A DNA stretch of 64,000 nucleotides. It comes from Mucilaginibacter empetricola (GTDB taxonomy: Bacteria; Bacteroidota; Bacteroidia; Sphingobacteriales; Sphingobacteriaceae). The notes under the pieces are model-generated. The model was not told the origin of the DNA. It did no database searches and was given only the letters and a program-made list of their open reading frames with translations. The translations under genes and the position numbers were made by a program. The stretch is taken from positions 124,001 through 188,000 of the forward strand of contig NZ_JANUBZ010000009.1 of assembly GCF_024808665.1 (NCBI RefSeq). The letters run 5' to 3'. This document shows positions 42,433-51,150 of the stretch, in pieces. Within the stretch, counting starts at the first letter, position 1. Every line of letters begins with the position of its first letter.

Positions 42433-45318
42433 TTATACAACAAACGTTTTCGCTTTTTCCAATGCTTTCTCTAACCCACTAATATCACTCCCACCAGCAG
42501 TAGCAAAAAACGGCTGACCGCCGCCACCACCTTTAATTTCCTTAGCTAACTCCCGCACAATAGTGCCGGCATTGAGATTTTTTTCTTTTACAATATTTTC
42601 GGCAATCATTACGGTTAATGATGGTTTGCCGTCGATCTCAGCAGCCAGCACCAGGAATAAATCCGAAACGATATCTTTCACCTGGTAAGCCAGGTTTTTA
42701 ATAGCATCAGCATTAGGTAATTGAACTTTTTGGGCAATGAAGTTAATGCCGTTAATCAATTCAGCCTTTTCAGCCAGCTCATTTTTTAAGCCTGATGATT
42801 TTTCAAGGATCGATTTTTCGATCTCCTTTTTCAGACGATTATTTTCATCCAGCAGACTTTCCACACTTTTTGAAAGATCTTTTGGATTTTTTAATAGTTC
42901 TTTTAATTGCTGTACCAGCTTGCTTTGCTCGTTAATATAGGTCTCAGCAGCTATACCCGTAATGGCCTCAATACGACGTACGCCTGCTGCAACAGCACTC
43001 TCAGCTACAATTTTAAAGAAGCCGATTTGCCCGGTAGCTTTAATATGCGTACCGCCGCAAAGTTCTTTAGAGAACTGGTCATCAAAAGTAATTACGCGTA
43101 CATAGTCGCCATATTTTTCACCAAACAGTGCAGTTACACCGCTGGTAATAGCTGTTTGATAAGCCACGCCACGCTCCTCTTTAAGCGGAATGTTTTCGCG
43201 TACTTTTTCGTTAACAATAGCTTCTATCTGGGCAATTTCCTCGTCGGTAACCTTGGCAAAATGCGAAAAATCGAACCTTAAATAATCAGCATTAACTAAC
43301 GACCCTTTTTGGTTTACGTGTGTACCTAAAACCTGTTTCATAGCTGCATGCAGCAAGTGAGTTGCACTGTGGTTACTTTCAGTACTGTGACGCTGTACCG
43401 GCTCAACAATGGCTGTCAAAGCATCCTCTACATCATCAGGGATTTTATCTACATAATGGATAATCAGCCCATTTTCCTTTTTTGTATCTGTAACCTCAAT
43501 CACTTCACCACTTGAGAAAACCAGTTCGCCTTTATCACCTACCTGACCACCGCTTTCTGCGTAAAAAGGCGTTTTATCCAATACAATTTGATATTGCTCT
43601 TTACCTTTTGCCGTTACCTTGCGGTATTTTACCACGTGGGCAATACTTTCGGTTTCATCGTAACCGGTAAACTCAACCGTATCATCATCTTTTACAATAA
43701 CCCAATCGCCGGTATCAATAGCGGTAGCAGCCCGGGAGCGGGATTTTTGTTCCTGAAGGGCTTTTTCAAAGCCATCCAAATCAACCAATAGCCCTTTTTC
43801 TTTAGCGATAAGTTCGGTTAAATCGATTGGAAATCCAGATGTATCATATAATTCAAAGGCTATTTTACCAGGAATCGTTTTGAAAAATTTGAATATTGAA
43901 TTAAATGCTTCATCACTGTTTTTTCCATTTAAAACTGCAACAACATCATTCCGATTAAAGTTGAGCATACCTTTTTCGTCTAGATCTAACGCATTTATTG
44001 CTGAGACAAAAGCTAATTCGTTTAATACAAGATTTTCCTTATTTGGGTAAATTCTTTCTTTGTCAAAAAACTCATCTGTTACTTTATAAGCATCTAGATT
44101 ATAGGCGCCTAAGACATAATCATGTAGTTTAGCCAAATCAGTAATAATGTCGTTTAATGTTATCAAACCTCTACCAAGCGTCCTCAAAAACGAATTTTCC
44201 TCCTCCAAAACAACCTTCTGCACAAAATCTTTCTGCGTATATAACTCATCAAACACGCCTTCAAATTGATCTGCCAATAAAGGCACCAATTGGTTTAGGA
44301 AGGGCTCTTTAAAGCCCAGATACTGATAGCTATAACGTACCGCCCTGCGCAAGATCCGGCGGATAACATAGCCTGCTTTGTTATTTGATGGCAATTGCCC
44401 GTCTGCAATAGCAAAGCTAATGGCACGGATATGGTCGGCCATAACGCGCATGGCTACAGCGTCGTTCCAGCCTTCTTCGCCTGGTTTTGCTGAACTTTTA
44501 TATGTTTTACCGCTCTTCTCAGCAATAAACTGAATTAACGGTTGAAAAACGTCGGTATCATAGTTTGATGTCTTTCCCTGTAATACCCTAACCAATCTTT
44601 CAAAGCCCATACCAGTATCAACATGTTTTGCAGGTAAAGGCTGTAAACTTGTGTCTTTCAATCGGTTAAATTGCATAAATACAAGATTCCAGATCTCAAT
44701 CACCTGGTCATGATCAGCATTTACCAACGTGGCGCCGCTCACTAAAGCGCGTTCGCTATCCGGCCGGCTGTCATAATGAATTTCGGAACATGGCCCGCAT
44801 GGACCTGTTTCTCCCATTTCCCAAAAGTTATCTTTTTTATTGCCCGGCAAAATGTTTGCCTCATCAACAAAAGTCTTCCACAGGTTCAAGGCTTCTGTAT
44901 CTTTTTCAAGTTTTTCCTTGTCATCACCCTCAAAATAGGTAACGTAAAGCCGGTCTTTAGGCAGTTTATAAACTTCGGTAAGCAATTCCCAGCTCCAGGC
45001 GATGGCTTCTTTTTTAAAATAGTCGCCAAAGCTCCAGTTGCCCAGCATCTCGAACATGGTATGGTGATAAGTATCAATACCCACCTCTTCCAGGTCATTA
45101 TGCTTGCCTGATACCCTTAAACAGCGTTGTGTATCTACCGCTCGTGGAGATTTCGCTGCTTCTTCACCTAAAAATATCGACTTAAACTGGTTCATTCCCG
45201 CATTGGTAAACATCAGTGTAGGGTCGTTTTTAATCACAATAGGTGCCGACGGAACAATAACATGTCCCTTAGAAGCAAAAAAATCCAAAAAAGCCTGGCG
45301 TATCTGTGTAGCTGTCAT
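42433..45318 (-). CDS. alaS: Alanyl-tRNA synthetase AlaS with an unusual insertion
   Basis: A 961-residue class II synthetase, longer than the usual 870-880. Class II and tRNA-recognition blocks are present (MFTNAGMNQFK, GKHNDLEEVG, FWEMGETGPCGPCSEIHYD), as are the editing-domain HSATHLLHAAM and the zinc-type CGGTH. Between EEENSFLRTL (about residue 381) and AFELYDTSGFPIDL (about residue 487) there are about 105 residues where family members have about 25, so an insertion of about 80 residues is present (about 43870-44155). The Met at 45318 is the start: the frame's upstream TTG (45327) falls in the TACCTTTG promoter box. Confidence 0.93.
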   Translation of the reverse strand: MTATQIRQAFLDFFASKGHVIVPSAPIVIKNDPTLMFTNAGMNQFKSIFLGEEAAKSPRAVDTQRCLRVSGKHNDLEEVGIDTYHHTMFEMLGNWSFGDYFKKEAIAWSWELLTEVYKLPKDRLYVTYFEGDDKEKLEKDTEALNLWKTFVDEANILPGNKKDNFWEMGETGPCGPCSEIHYDSRPDSERALVSGATLVNADHDQVIEIWNLVFMQFNRLKDTSLQPLPAKHVDTGMGFERLVRVLQGKTSNYDTDVFQPLIQFIAEKSGKTYKSSAKPGEEGWNDAVAMRVMADHIRAISFAIADGQLPSNNKAGYVIRRILRRAVRYSYQYLGFKEPFLNQLVPLLADQFEGVFDELYTQKDFVQKVVLEEENSFLRTLGRGLITLNDIITDLAKLHDYVLGAYNLDAYKVTDEFFDKERIYPNKENLVLNELAFVSAINALDLDEKGMLNFNRNDVVAVLNGKNSDEAFNSIFKFFKTIPGKIAFELYDTSGFPIDLTELIAKEKGLLVDLDGFEKALQEQKSRSRAATAIDTGDWVIVKDDDTVEFTGYDETESIAHVVKYRKVTAKGKEQYQIVLDKTPFYAESGGQVGDKGELVFSSGEVIEVTDTKKENGLIIHYVDKIPDDVEDALTAIVEPVQRHSTESNHSATHLLHAAMKQVLGTHVNQKGSLVNADYLRFDFSHFAKVTDEEIAQIEAIVNEKVRENIPLKEERGVAYQTAITSGVTALFGEKYGDYVRVITFDDQFSKELCGGTHIKATGQIGFFKIVAESAVAAGVRRIEAITGIAAETYINEQSKLVQQLKELLKNPKDLSKSVESLLDENNRLKKEIEKSILEKSSGLKNELAEKAELINGINFIAQKVQLPNADAIKNLAYQVKDIVSDLFLVLAAEIDGKPSLTVMIAENIVKEKNLNAGTIVRELAKEIKGGGGGQPFFATAGGSDISGLEKALEKAKTFVV

Positions 45319-45324
45319 AGTTTG

Positions 45325-45332
45325 CAAAGGTA
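45325..45332 (-). promoter_or_regulatory. -7 type promoter box of alaS
   Basis: TACCTTTG on the minus strand, exact TAnnTTTG, six bases before the alaS ATG. It predicts a leader of about zero to two bases. Confidence 0.5.
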
Positions 45333-45378
45333 ATTATTTGTCTGAACCTTGATTTATAGGATTTGAGGATTTTGCTGA

Positions 45379-45398
45379 TTATTGAAAATTTTCAATAA
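45379..45398. promoter_or_regulatory. 20-bp perfect palindrome in the alaS / merR-like spacer
   Basis: TTATTGAAAATTTTCAATAA is its own reverse complement. It lies between divergent alaS and the MerR-like gene, 45 bases before the latter's -7 box. A possible operator for the MerR-like protein, or a small cruciform. Confidence 0.5.
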
Positions 45399-45399
45399 A

Positions 45400-45436
45400 A
45401 TCCGAAATCGAAATTCCGAACTCCGAATTCAGAAAT
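45400..45436 (+). repeat. Leader repeat of CCGAAATCGAAA type, copy 2
   Basis: The A-rich string of CCGAA units here (ATCCGAAATCGAAA then TTCCGAA, CTCCGAA) closely matches 272-304 upstream of cysN. Both lie directly before a start codon. Confidence 0.6.
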
Positions 45437-45442
45437 AAAGTA

Positions 45443-45450
45443 TAACTTTG
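45443..45450 (+). promoter_or_regulatory. -7 type promoter box of the MerR-like gene
   Basis: TAACTTTG, exact TAnnTTTG, ending three bases before the ATG at 45454. Transcription would begin at the start codon. Confidence 0.5.
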
Positions 45451-45453
45451 TAT

Positions 45454-45789
45454 ATGCCTTATAAAGAACGAGAAATCAGCAAGATGTATTACACCATGGG
45501 TGAGGTTGCCATCCTGTTTGATGTAAATCAATCGCTAATAAGGTTTTACGAAAAGGAGTTTGACGTATTGCAGCCTAAGAAAAATAAAAAAGGCAATCGT
45601 TACTTCACACCGGAAGATATCGACAACCTCAAGATCATCTTCCACCTCATCCGCGACAAAGGCTATACCCTTAACGGTGCCAAAGAATACCTTAAAAGTA
45701 ATATGTCCGAAAGTATGGACAACTACAAGGTGATCAGCTCGCTCGAAAATCTTAAAAAATTCCTGATAGAAGTACGCGATCAGTTGTAA
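45454..45789 (+). CDS. MerR-family transcriptional regulator
   Basis: A 111-residue regulator from the Met at 45454 (MPYKEREISKMYY). The MerR helix-turn-helix is clear in YYTMGEVAILFDVNQSLIRFYEKEFDVL and GNRYFTPEDIDNLKIIFHLIRDKGYTLNGAKEYL, but the usual long dimerisation helix is short and there is no visible ligand Cys set, so the effector is unknown. Such MerR proteins are widespread in Bacteroidota. An alternative start is 45484. It is divergent from alaS with a 20-bp palindrome between. Confidence 0.88.
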   Translation: MPYKEREISKMYYTMGEVAILFDVNQSLIRFYEKEFDVLQPKKNKKGNRYFTPEDIDNLKIIFHLIRDKGYTLNGAKEYLKSNMSESMDNYKVISSLENLKKFLIEVRDQL

Positions 45790-45843
45790 TTATTGATCTA
45801 AAGACTATCTTTATTTTCTGAATAAGATACCTTCACCCTATCT

Positions 45844-47952
45844 ATGATCGCAAATCACAAAGGCGAAATTCCCGTTGTTGTATTACTGCTTCCTTTTTTA
45901 TTGGGGATAATTGCCGGCCTTAATTGGTTTGCCAGGGCTGATATTGTTTGGTTAATTTTTGTTTTTACATTGCTGAGTGCAGTCTTTCTCCTGCTCAATT
46001 TCAATTACAGTCGTTTTAAACTTTATAAAAACAGATGGTTGGGTGGAGTATTGATAACAATCATTTTATTTGTCTTTGGCTGGTTATTGGTCATTAATAA
46101 CAACGAATTAAATAGAAAAGATCATTTTAGTAAGATAAGCTCCCAATATCTGCTAGTAAAAATTAACAAGGAACCTGTTTTAAAAAATGGATTGCTTCGT
46201 TTTACTGCTGATGTTAAAGATGGCATTGATGGGACTAATAAAACACCAACAAGCGGTACATTATTGATTGCCATAAAAGATACCGCTGCCGGGAGACTTT
46301 ATTATGGCGACGAGTTGATTATCCCGGCAAAATATAATGCAATAGAACCGCCCTTTATACCTGCCGAATTCAACTATAAAAAGTATCTCGCTAATCAAAA
46401 CATCTTTTACCAGGCCTACCTGTACCCTAAACAATTTGTACTCGTCAAATCCAATACGGGTAATCCATTAAAAGCCTATTCGCTACGGTTACGGCAACGC
46501 CTGGTTGAGAAGCTAAAACAAAACATACGTGATACTAATGCCGTTGCAGTAGCATCAACAATGATATTAGGCTACAAAGCCGATTTAAGTAGTGATGTTT
46601 TACAAGCTTATTCAAAAACGGGTACCGTTTATGTGCTTTCAGTATCAGGTGCTAACGTGGCTATTGTTTACGCCTTACTTGCTTTTATATTGAGTTTTTT
46701 AAACAGATACAAACACGGTGAAGTGATAAAAGCCTTTGTAATTGTTTTATTGATTTGGTATTATGCCATGCTTACCGGTTTTTCTCCGGCAGTTTGCCGC
46801 GCAGCCGTGATGATCAGCATGGTTATTACGGGTAAAACTTTTAGCCGGTATATTAACACTTTAAATATATTGGCCATTTCGGCCTTTGTTTTATTGCTTT
46901 ACGATCCTTTTTTTGTTAACGATGTTGGTTTTCAAATATCTTACCTGGCGGTATCTGGCCTTATCATTTTTCAACCAATCGTTTATAAGCTATTTAAGTT
47001 TAAGAATAAATGGGCCGATAAACTGTGGACCCTATGTTCTGTTTCTATCGCGGCGCAAGTAATAACTTTTCCAATAAGCGCTTTTTATTTTCACCAGTTT
47101 CCTGTTTATTTTTTAGTGAGCAATTTGTTTGTCATTATACCATCGGCAGTAATTATGTACTCCGGTGTTATTTATTTGCTGCTTCCTCAAATTCCCTTTT
47201 TATCTAAATCGATAGCCTATATCCTCGAGAAAACTATTCTTTTAATGAACAAAGGACTGGCATTTATTGAACATACCCCCTACGCCGCAATCAGCAGGAT
47301 GTGGATCACGGTGCCCGAATATTTATTGTTGTATGTAATTATCATCAGCCTGTTTTGTTTTGGATATTACAAAAAGTTGTGGCTTGTAAAAGTAAGCCTG
47401 ATATCGGGTTTACTGTTTTCGATTATTTTTAGCATAAAAAATATTATGTTAATAAGTCAAAATAATATTGCTTGGCTAAACCTTAAAAAGCACAAAACTA
47501 TTGTGTTTAAAAAAGGGAATACGGCAGTTGTTTTGACCGACTTAAATCAATCTGATAAAAACTATCAATACGCTATTCAACCCTACCTGGATAGCTGCCA
47601 GATTAACGATGTAACATTAATTCATATGGATCAGGATGCACGGACAGCGTGGTTTGTGAAAAAATACAATTACATCCAGTTTCTGAATAATAAAATATTT
47701 ATAGCAGATAGGTCATTGCGAACCGAAAAACAAAAAAATAAGCTGGTTGTTGATTATATTTATTTAGCAAATAGTAAAGGCTATATAAAAAACGCCTTAT
47801 TTAATAATTTCATTTGCCGTTCTGTTATTTTGGATGCAGTTATTTCTGATAAGGAAGCGGATAGATTTAAAGCGCTGGCTGATAGCGCAAATGTTAACTA
47901 TTATGACCTGAAGCGTAACAATTCATTAATTTCTGTATCTTACCAACAGTAA
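45844..47952 (+). CDS. comEC: ComEC/Rec2-family competence protein without a recognisable nuclease-like tail
   Basis: A 702-residue multi-pass inner-membrane protein needed for DNA uptake in natural transformation. The N-terminal soluble loop (DUF4131-like), then about ten membrane segments and the central ComEC motif VYVLSVSGANVAIVYALL are present, as is VGFQISYLAVSGLIIF. The last 160 residues lack the metallo-beta-lactamase HxHxDH motif of full-length ComEC and look degenerate; this is common in Bacteroidota. No other competence genes are next to it. Confidence 0.9.
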   Translation: MIANHKGEIPVVVLLLPFLLGIIAGLNWFARADIVWLIFVFTLLSAVFLLLNFNYSRFKLYKNRWLGGVLITIILFVFGWLLVINNNELNRKDHFSKISSQYLLVKINKEPVLKNGLLRFTADVKDGIDGTNKTPTSGTLLIAIKDTAAGRLYYGDELIIPAKYNAIEPPFIPAEFNYKKYLANQNIFYQAYLYPKQFVLVKSNTGNPLKAYSLRLRQRLVEKLKQNIRDTNAVAVASTMILGYKADLSSDVLQAYSKTGTVYVLSVSGANVAIVYALLAFILSFLNRYKHGEVIKAFVIVLLIWYYAMLTGFSPAVCRAAVMISMVITGKTFSRYINTLNILAISAFVLLLYDPFFVNDVGFQISYLAVSGLIIFQPIVYKLFKFKNKWADKLWTLCSVSIAAQVITFPISAFYFHQFPVYFLVSNLFVIIPSAVIMYSGVIYLLLPQIPFLSKSIAYILEKTILLMNKGLAFIEHTPYAAISRMWITVPEYLLLYVIIISLFCFGYYKKLWLVKVSLISGLLFSIIFSIKNIMLISQNNIAWLNLKKHKTIVFKKGNTAVVLTDLNQSDKNYQYAIQPYLDSCQINDVTLIHMDQDARTAWFVKKYNYIQFLNNKIFIADRSLRTEKQKNKLVVDYIYLANSKGYIKNALFNNFICRSVILDAVISDKEADRFKALADSANVNYYDLKRNNSLISVSYQQ

Positions 47953-48009
47953 TAAATTTTTGTATCTTTAATCAGGAAAAACTAAATTGTACTCAACAAA
48001 TCTAAATTT

Positions 48010-48645
48010 ATGAATATCAAATTTTTTAATGTTGCCCTTGGCATAACGCTTGCAGCAACTACCTTAAGCGCCAGTGCACAAAAAGCCTATACGCATGGAA
48101 TCATTTCTTACAGTACAGAAATGCGCGGTCAGCCTGCTGATGTAAAACAATACTTTAACGCTGATTCATCAGCAACGGTGGTTACTGTAGGACCTGCTAA
48201 TGTTAAAATTTTAACTACTGCAAAACATGATTATTTGGCGGTTTTAATTGATGTGCCTGTTGCGTCTATTAAAAAAGCTGGTATAGCTACTCCGGCTGAA
48301 TTGGAAGAAGGAATGGCCTCTTTACCAACCTTTACCTACGCTCCCGGTACTGAAACCAAAACTATTGCTGGCTTTAATTGCAAAAAAGTAGTAGCTAAAG
48401 ATAACAAAAGCGGAAAAACGTATGATATCTGGATCACTAATGATATCACTGTACCTTCCACGGCCATCCCATTCTATTATGCAGCAATTGGTGGTTTCCC
48501 GGTACAATACACAGCTTTTCAACAAGGTCAGGAAGCTAGCATAACTATTTCAAGTGTTACTGATGGTGTTGCCCCAGCTGGTACTTATGGAATTGCCAAA
48601 GATTTTGAAAAAGGCTCACTTGCTGATCTTAATCCAGGTGGATAA
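48010..48645 (+). CDS. Secreted protein of unknown function (DUF4412/GLPGLI-like)
   Basis: A 211-residue exported protein (signal peptide ending ASAQ, residue 23). GIISYSTEMRG near the start, then AGFNCKKVVAKDNKSGKTYDIWIT, recalls the DUF4412/GLPGLI group of small Bacteroidota beta-rich periplasmic proteins. The match is by pattern only; function unknown. A bidirectional terminator follows. Confidence 0.65.
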   Translation: MNIKFFNVALGITLAATTLSASAQKAYTHGIISYSTEMRGQPADVKQYFNADSSATVVTVGPANVKILTTAKHDYLAVLIDVPVASIKKAGIATPAELEEGMASLPTFTYAPGTETKTIAGFNCKKVVAKDNKSGKTYDIWITNDITVPSTAIPFYYAAIGGFPVQYTAFQQGQEASITISSVTDGVAPAGTYGIAKDFEKGSLADLNPGG

Positions 48646-48670
48646 TTAATAAAAAGATTTAAGTCAATAA

Positions 48671-48705
48671 AAAACCCCACTTAAAGAAATTTTAAGTGGG
48701 GTTTT
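48671..48705. terminator. Bidirectional terminator
   Basis: AAAACCCCACTTAAA (48671-48685) is perfectly paired with 48691-48705 around a 5-base loop, with A- and T-ends on each side. It lies between convergent genes. Confidence 0.9.
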
Positions 48706-48727
48706 GCTTTATAGCAGTTATTAAGTT

Positions 48728-49339
48728 TTAAGCGTTAATTTCTTTATTTAGTGCATGTACCCATTTGTCAAATAATAGGCTTTCAAATTTAACAACCTGT
48801 TTTGCATGTAGTTCCCAATCTGGCGAAAACTGCTTTAATTGATTAATCATTTCTTCCAAGTGCCCCTCCTCTTCCAAAATAATTGACTTTACATTTACTT
48901 TGCTACCAGCATCATCCAATGCATCCTGATAAACCGGATAAAGTTCATCAGCACGCACCTCAATGGCATAAGTTACCAGCAGGTAAGCCGCAAAGCGCAA
49001 TTCTTTACCGTTAAGATTTAGTTCAGCTTTCAAATAACGGCAAACATCAATATCTAACTGGTTCAAGTAATATTTGCTATATCCCGGAGCCAGCAGGTAT
49101 TCTGTAGCATAGGTAGGGCAAAGCCCAATACCGGTTTTTTCCAGTTGTTTTTTTAAATAGAATGCATGACGGTGTTCTTCGGCAGCATGTTTCAATATGA
49201 TATAAGTAACCGTAGTAGGATCTTCACTTGCTGATATTTTTCTTGCACCGGTGTTTTCCATCAGCGAAAGTGTATTTAGCCAGCGGGAGTGCAATTCGTT
49301 ATCGGCTATAATTGTTGAAAGTATTTTGTTTAGTTCCAT
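48728..49339 (-). CDS. Ferritin-like-fold protein of unknown function
   Basis: A 203-residue, largely alpha-helical protein from the Met at 49339. Spaced acidic/His motifs (HAAEEHRHAFYLKK around residues 51-64, IEVRADELYP and EEEGHLEEM) resemble a ferritin-like di-iron four-helix bundle, with E-x-x-H pairs in separate helices. It might bind two irons, but no family name is certain. It lies 102 bases after bioA on the same strand and may be in that operon. Confidence 0.7.
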   Translation of the reverse strand: MELNKILSTIIADNELHSRWLNTLSLMENTGARKISASEDPTTVTYIILKHAAEEHRHAFYLKKQLEKTGIGLCPTYATEYLLAPGYSKYYLNQLDIDVCRYLKAELNLNGKELRFAAYLLVTYAIEVRADELYPVYQDALDDAGSKVNVKSIILEEEGHLEEMINQLKQFSPDWELHAKQVVKFESLLFDKWVHALNKEINA

Positions 49340-49357
49340 AGTGTTATTTTTTGATTT

Positions 49358-49405
49358 CACCGATTATGGAATGATTACACTGATTTTCTCAATAACAAAT
49401 CGGTG
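49358..49405. repeat. Palindromic repeat, CACCGATT family, copy 2
   Basis: CACCGATT (49358-49365) and AATCGGTG (49398-49405) bracket a GATTACACTGATTTTCT core. Same ends and core as 6900-6962. It sits in the bioA / ferritin-like spacer. Confidence 0.7.
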
Positions 49406-49441
49406 CAATCATCCCCTAAATATCAGTCAATGCAATCCTAT

Positions 49442-50707
49442 TTAAATCTCGTCCAGCGCCTGTTCAATTTTGCTGTAAATGTAAGCGAGTTCGGTATCTG
49501 TAATGCAATATGGGGGTAAAATGTAAATAATGTTCCCCAGGGGCCGTAATATAATGCCGGCATCAATAAAATAATTATATAGGGTGTCGCGCAGAGAGCT
49601 AAAGTACGAAGTGTTATTACCTGTCTCCCACTCCATAGCCACAATAGTTCCTGTTTGTCTTATCGTTTTTATTTTAGGGTGATCTTTAATTTTTGCTGCA
49701 AATTCTCTGTGAGCGCGTTCTATTCTTTTTATGCTGATGGTTGTTTTTTCATCCAAAAAAAGATCCAGACTAGCTAAAGCTGATGAACACGCAACAGGAT
49801 TCGCAGTGAAAGAATGTCCGTGAAATAATGTTTTTAGCTTATCCGTACTTAAAAAAGCTTCATAAATAGCCATCGTACAGGTAGTAAGCCCCAAAGCCAT
49901 GGTACCACCAGTTAACCCCTTTGAAAAGCACATAATATCAGGTAGCTCGGTAACATAATTACAAGCAAAAGGCTTGCCAGTGCGGCCAAAGCCAGTAAAA
50001 ACTTCATCGGCAATCATTAACACATCCTCTTTGCGGCAGTGCTGCATCAGTTGATCAAGATATGCTGCTTCATACATCACCATGCCTGCTGTGCCCTGCA
50101 CTAACGGTTCAAAAATAAAACAGGCCGCTTCATTTTTAAGGCTGGTGATTTGTGATTTAAGTGCTTCTATATTTGATTCATTGGGTAAGTCAATAAACTC
50201 TACCGCAAACAAAAGCGAATCAAACGGTGCGGTAAAAGCGCTGCGACCGCTCACGGCCATTGCGCCAAAAGTGTCACCATGGTAGGCATCTTTAAATGCG
50301 ATAATCTTACTGCGCCCCTCACCTTTATTATGCCAATATTGAAGACACATTTTTATAGCAACTTCAATAGCGGTTGAACCATTATCAGAATAAAAGGCTT
50401 TTTTTTGATTGACAGGCAGTATGTTAAGTAATCGCTCTGCAAGTTCTACTGCGCCCTCGTGCGTAAAGCCGGCAAAAATAGCATGCTCCAGTTTTTTTAA
50501 CTGCTCCGCTACTTTTTGGGCAATATAAGGATGTGCATGCCCATGAATATTTACCCACCAGGATGATATGGCGTCGATATACTTCTTTCCGTTTTCGTCA
50601 AACAGGCAGGTCCCTTCGCCCCTCACAATAGGTATTGGCGGCTGTGCCGTTTGCATTTGCGTATAGGGATGCCATATAACTTGTAAATCCCGCTCTACTA
50701 AATTCAT
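49442..50707 (-). CDS. bioA: Adenosylmethionine-8-amino-7-oxononanoate aminotransferase BioA
   Basis: A 421-residue class III aminotransferase of biotin synthesis that makes 7,8-diaminononanoate using S-adenosylmethionine as amino donor. It has IWHPYTQM at the start, SSWWVNIHGHAHP, DEVFTGFGRTG (Asp234) and the PLP Lys263 in CFSKGLTGG. The start overlaps the NUDIX stop by 4 bases. bioF and bioD are 21 kb away, so the pathway is split between loci. bioB is outside the window. Confidence 0.95.
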   Translation of the reverse strand: MNLVERDLQVIWHPYTQMQTAQPPIPIVRGEGTCLFDENGKKYIDAISSWWVNIHGHAHPYIAQKVAEQLKKLEHAIFAGFTHEGAVELAERLLNILPVNQKKAFYSDNGSTAIEVAIKMCLQYWHNKGEGRSKIIAFKDAYHGDTFGAMAVSGRSAFTAPFDSLLFAVEFIDLPNESNIEALKSQITSLKNEAACFIFEPLVQGTAGMVMYEAAYLDQLMQHCRKEDVLMIADEVFTGFGRTGKPFACNYVTELPDIMCFSKGLTGGTMALGLTTCTMAIYEAFLSTDKLKTLFHGHSFTANPVACSSALASLDLFLDEKTTISIKRIERAHREFAAKIKDHPKIKTIRQTGTIVAMEWETGNNTSYFSSLRDTLYNYFIDAGIILRPLGNIIYILPPYCITDTELAYIYSKIEQALDEI

Positions 50708-51150
50708 ATGTTATTTAATAAAAGTTTTACTACGTGCTGATCTGTCGGAAATGGAAATTCCTCCAGCTTAAGTTCTTCCAATTTTACCCATCTGAAAGCC
50801 TGCAAAACATCGCCTTCGCCATCAAAATCAAAAACTTTAGTCTTTATTTTCAAATTAACAGGTTCCAGATTTTTAACGATATAATATATGCTGATGACTT
50901 GTGAATCATTAAACGCTGATTTTACAAAAAAATCGGTGGTGTAAAAATGGCTTGTTACTTCGATACTTAAATTACATTCCTCCACAAATTCACGTTTTAA
51001 GCCATCTATCAGACCCTCACCTGCTTCCAGTCCACCGCCGGGGAACTTGGTAAATTGCATACCATATTCCTGCTCATCACTAATCAATACTTCGTTTTTA
51101 TCATTGATCAGCAATCCGTAAACGCGCACATTAAATGGATATTTATTCAA
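50704..51150 (-). CDS. NUDIX hydrolase
   Basis: A 148-residue protein with the Nudix box GGGLEAGEGLIDGLKREFVEEC (first G of the box at about residue 38). Members hydrolyse nucleoside diphosphates linked to other moieties; the substrate is not visible. It overlaps the CDF gene by 8 bases upstream and bioA by 4 bases downstream, so it is in one operon with both. Cytoplasmic. Confidence 0.88.
   Translation of the reverse strand: MNKYPFNVRVYGLLINDKNEVLISDEQEYGMQFTKFPGGGLEAGEGLIDGLKREFVEECNLSIEVTSHFYTTDFFVKSAFNDSQVISIYYIVKNLEPVNLKIKTKVFDFDGEGDVLQAFRWVKLEELKLEEFPFPTDQHVVKLLLNNI

Noticed and set aside
42907..43281. 124-residue plus-strand frame inside alaS
   Set aside because: It is antisense to conserved editing-domain sequence of AlaS.
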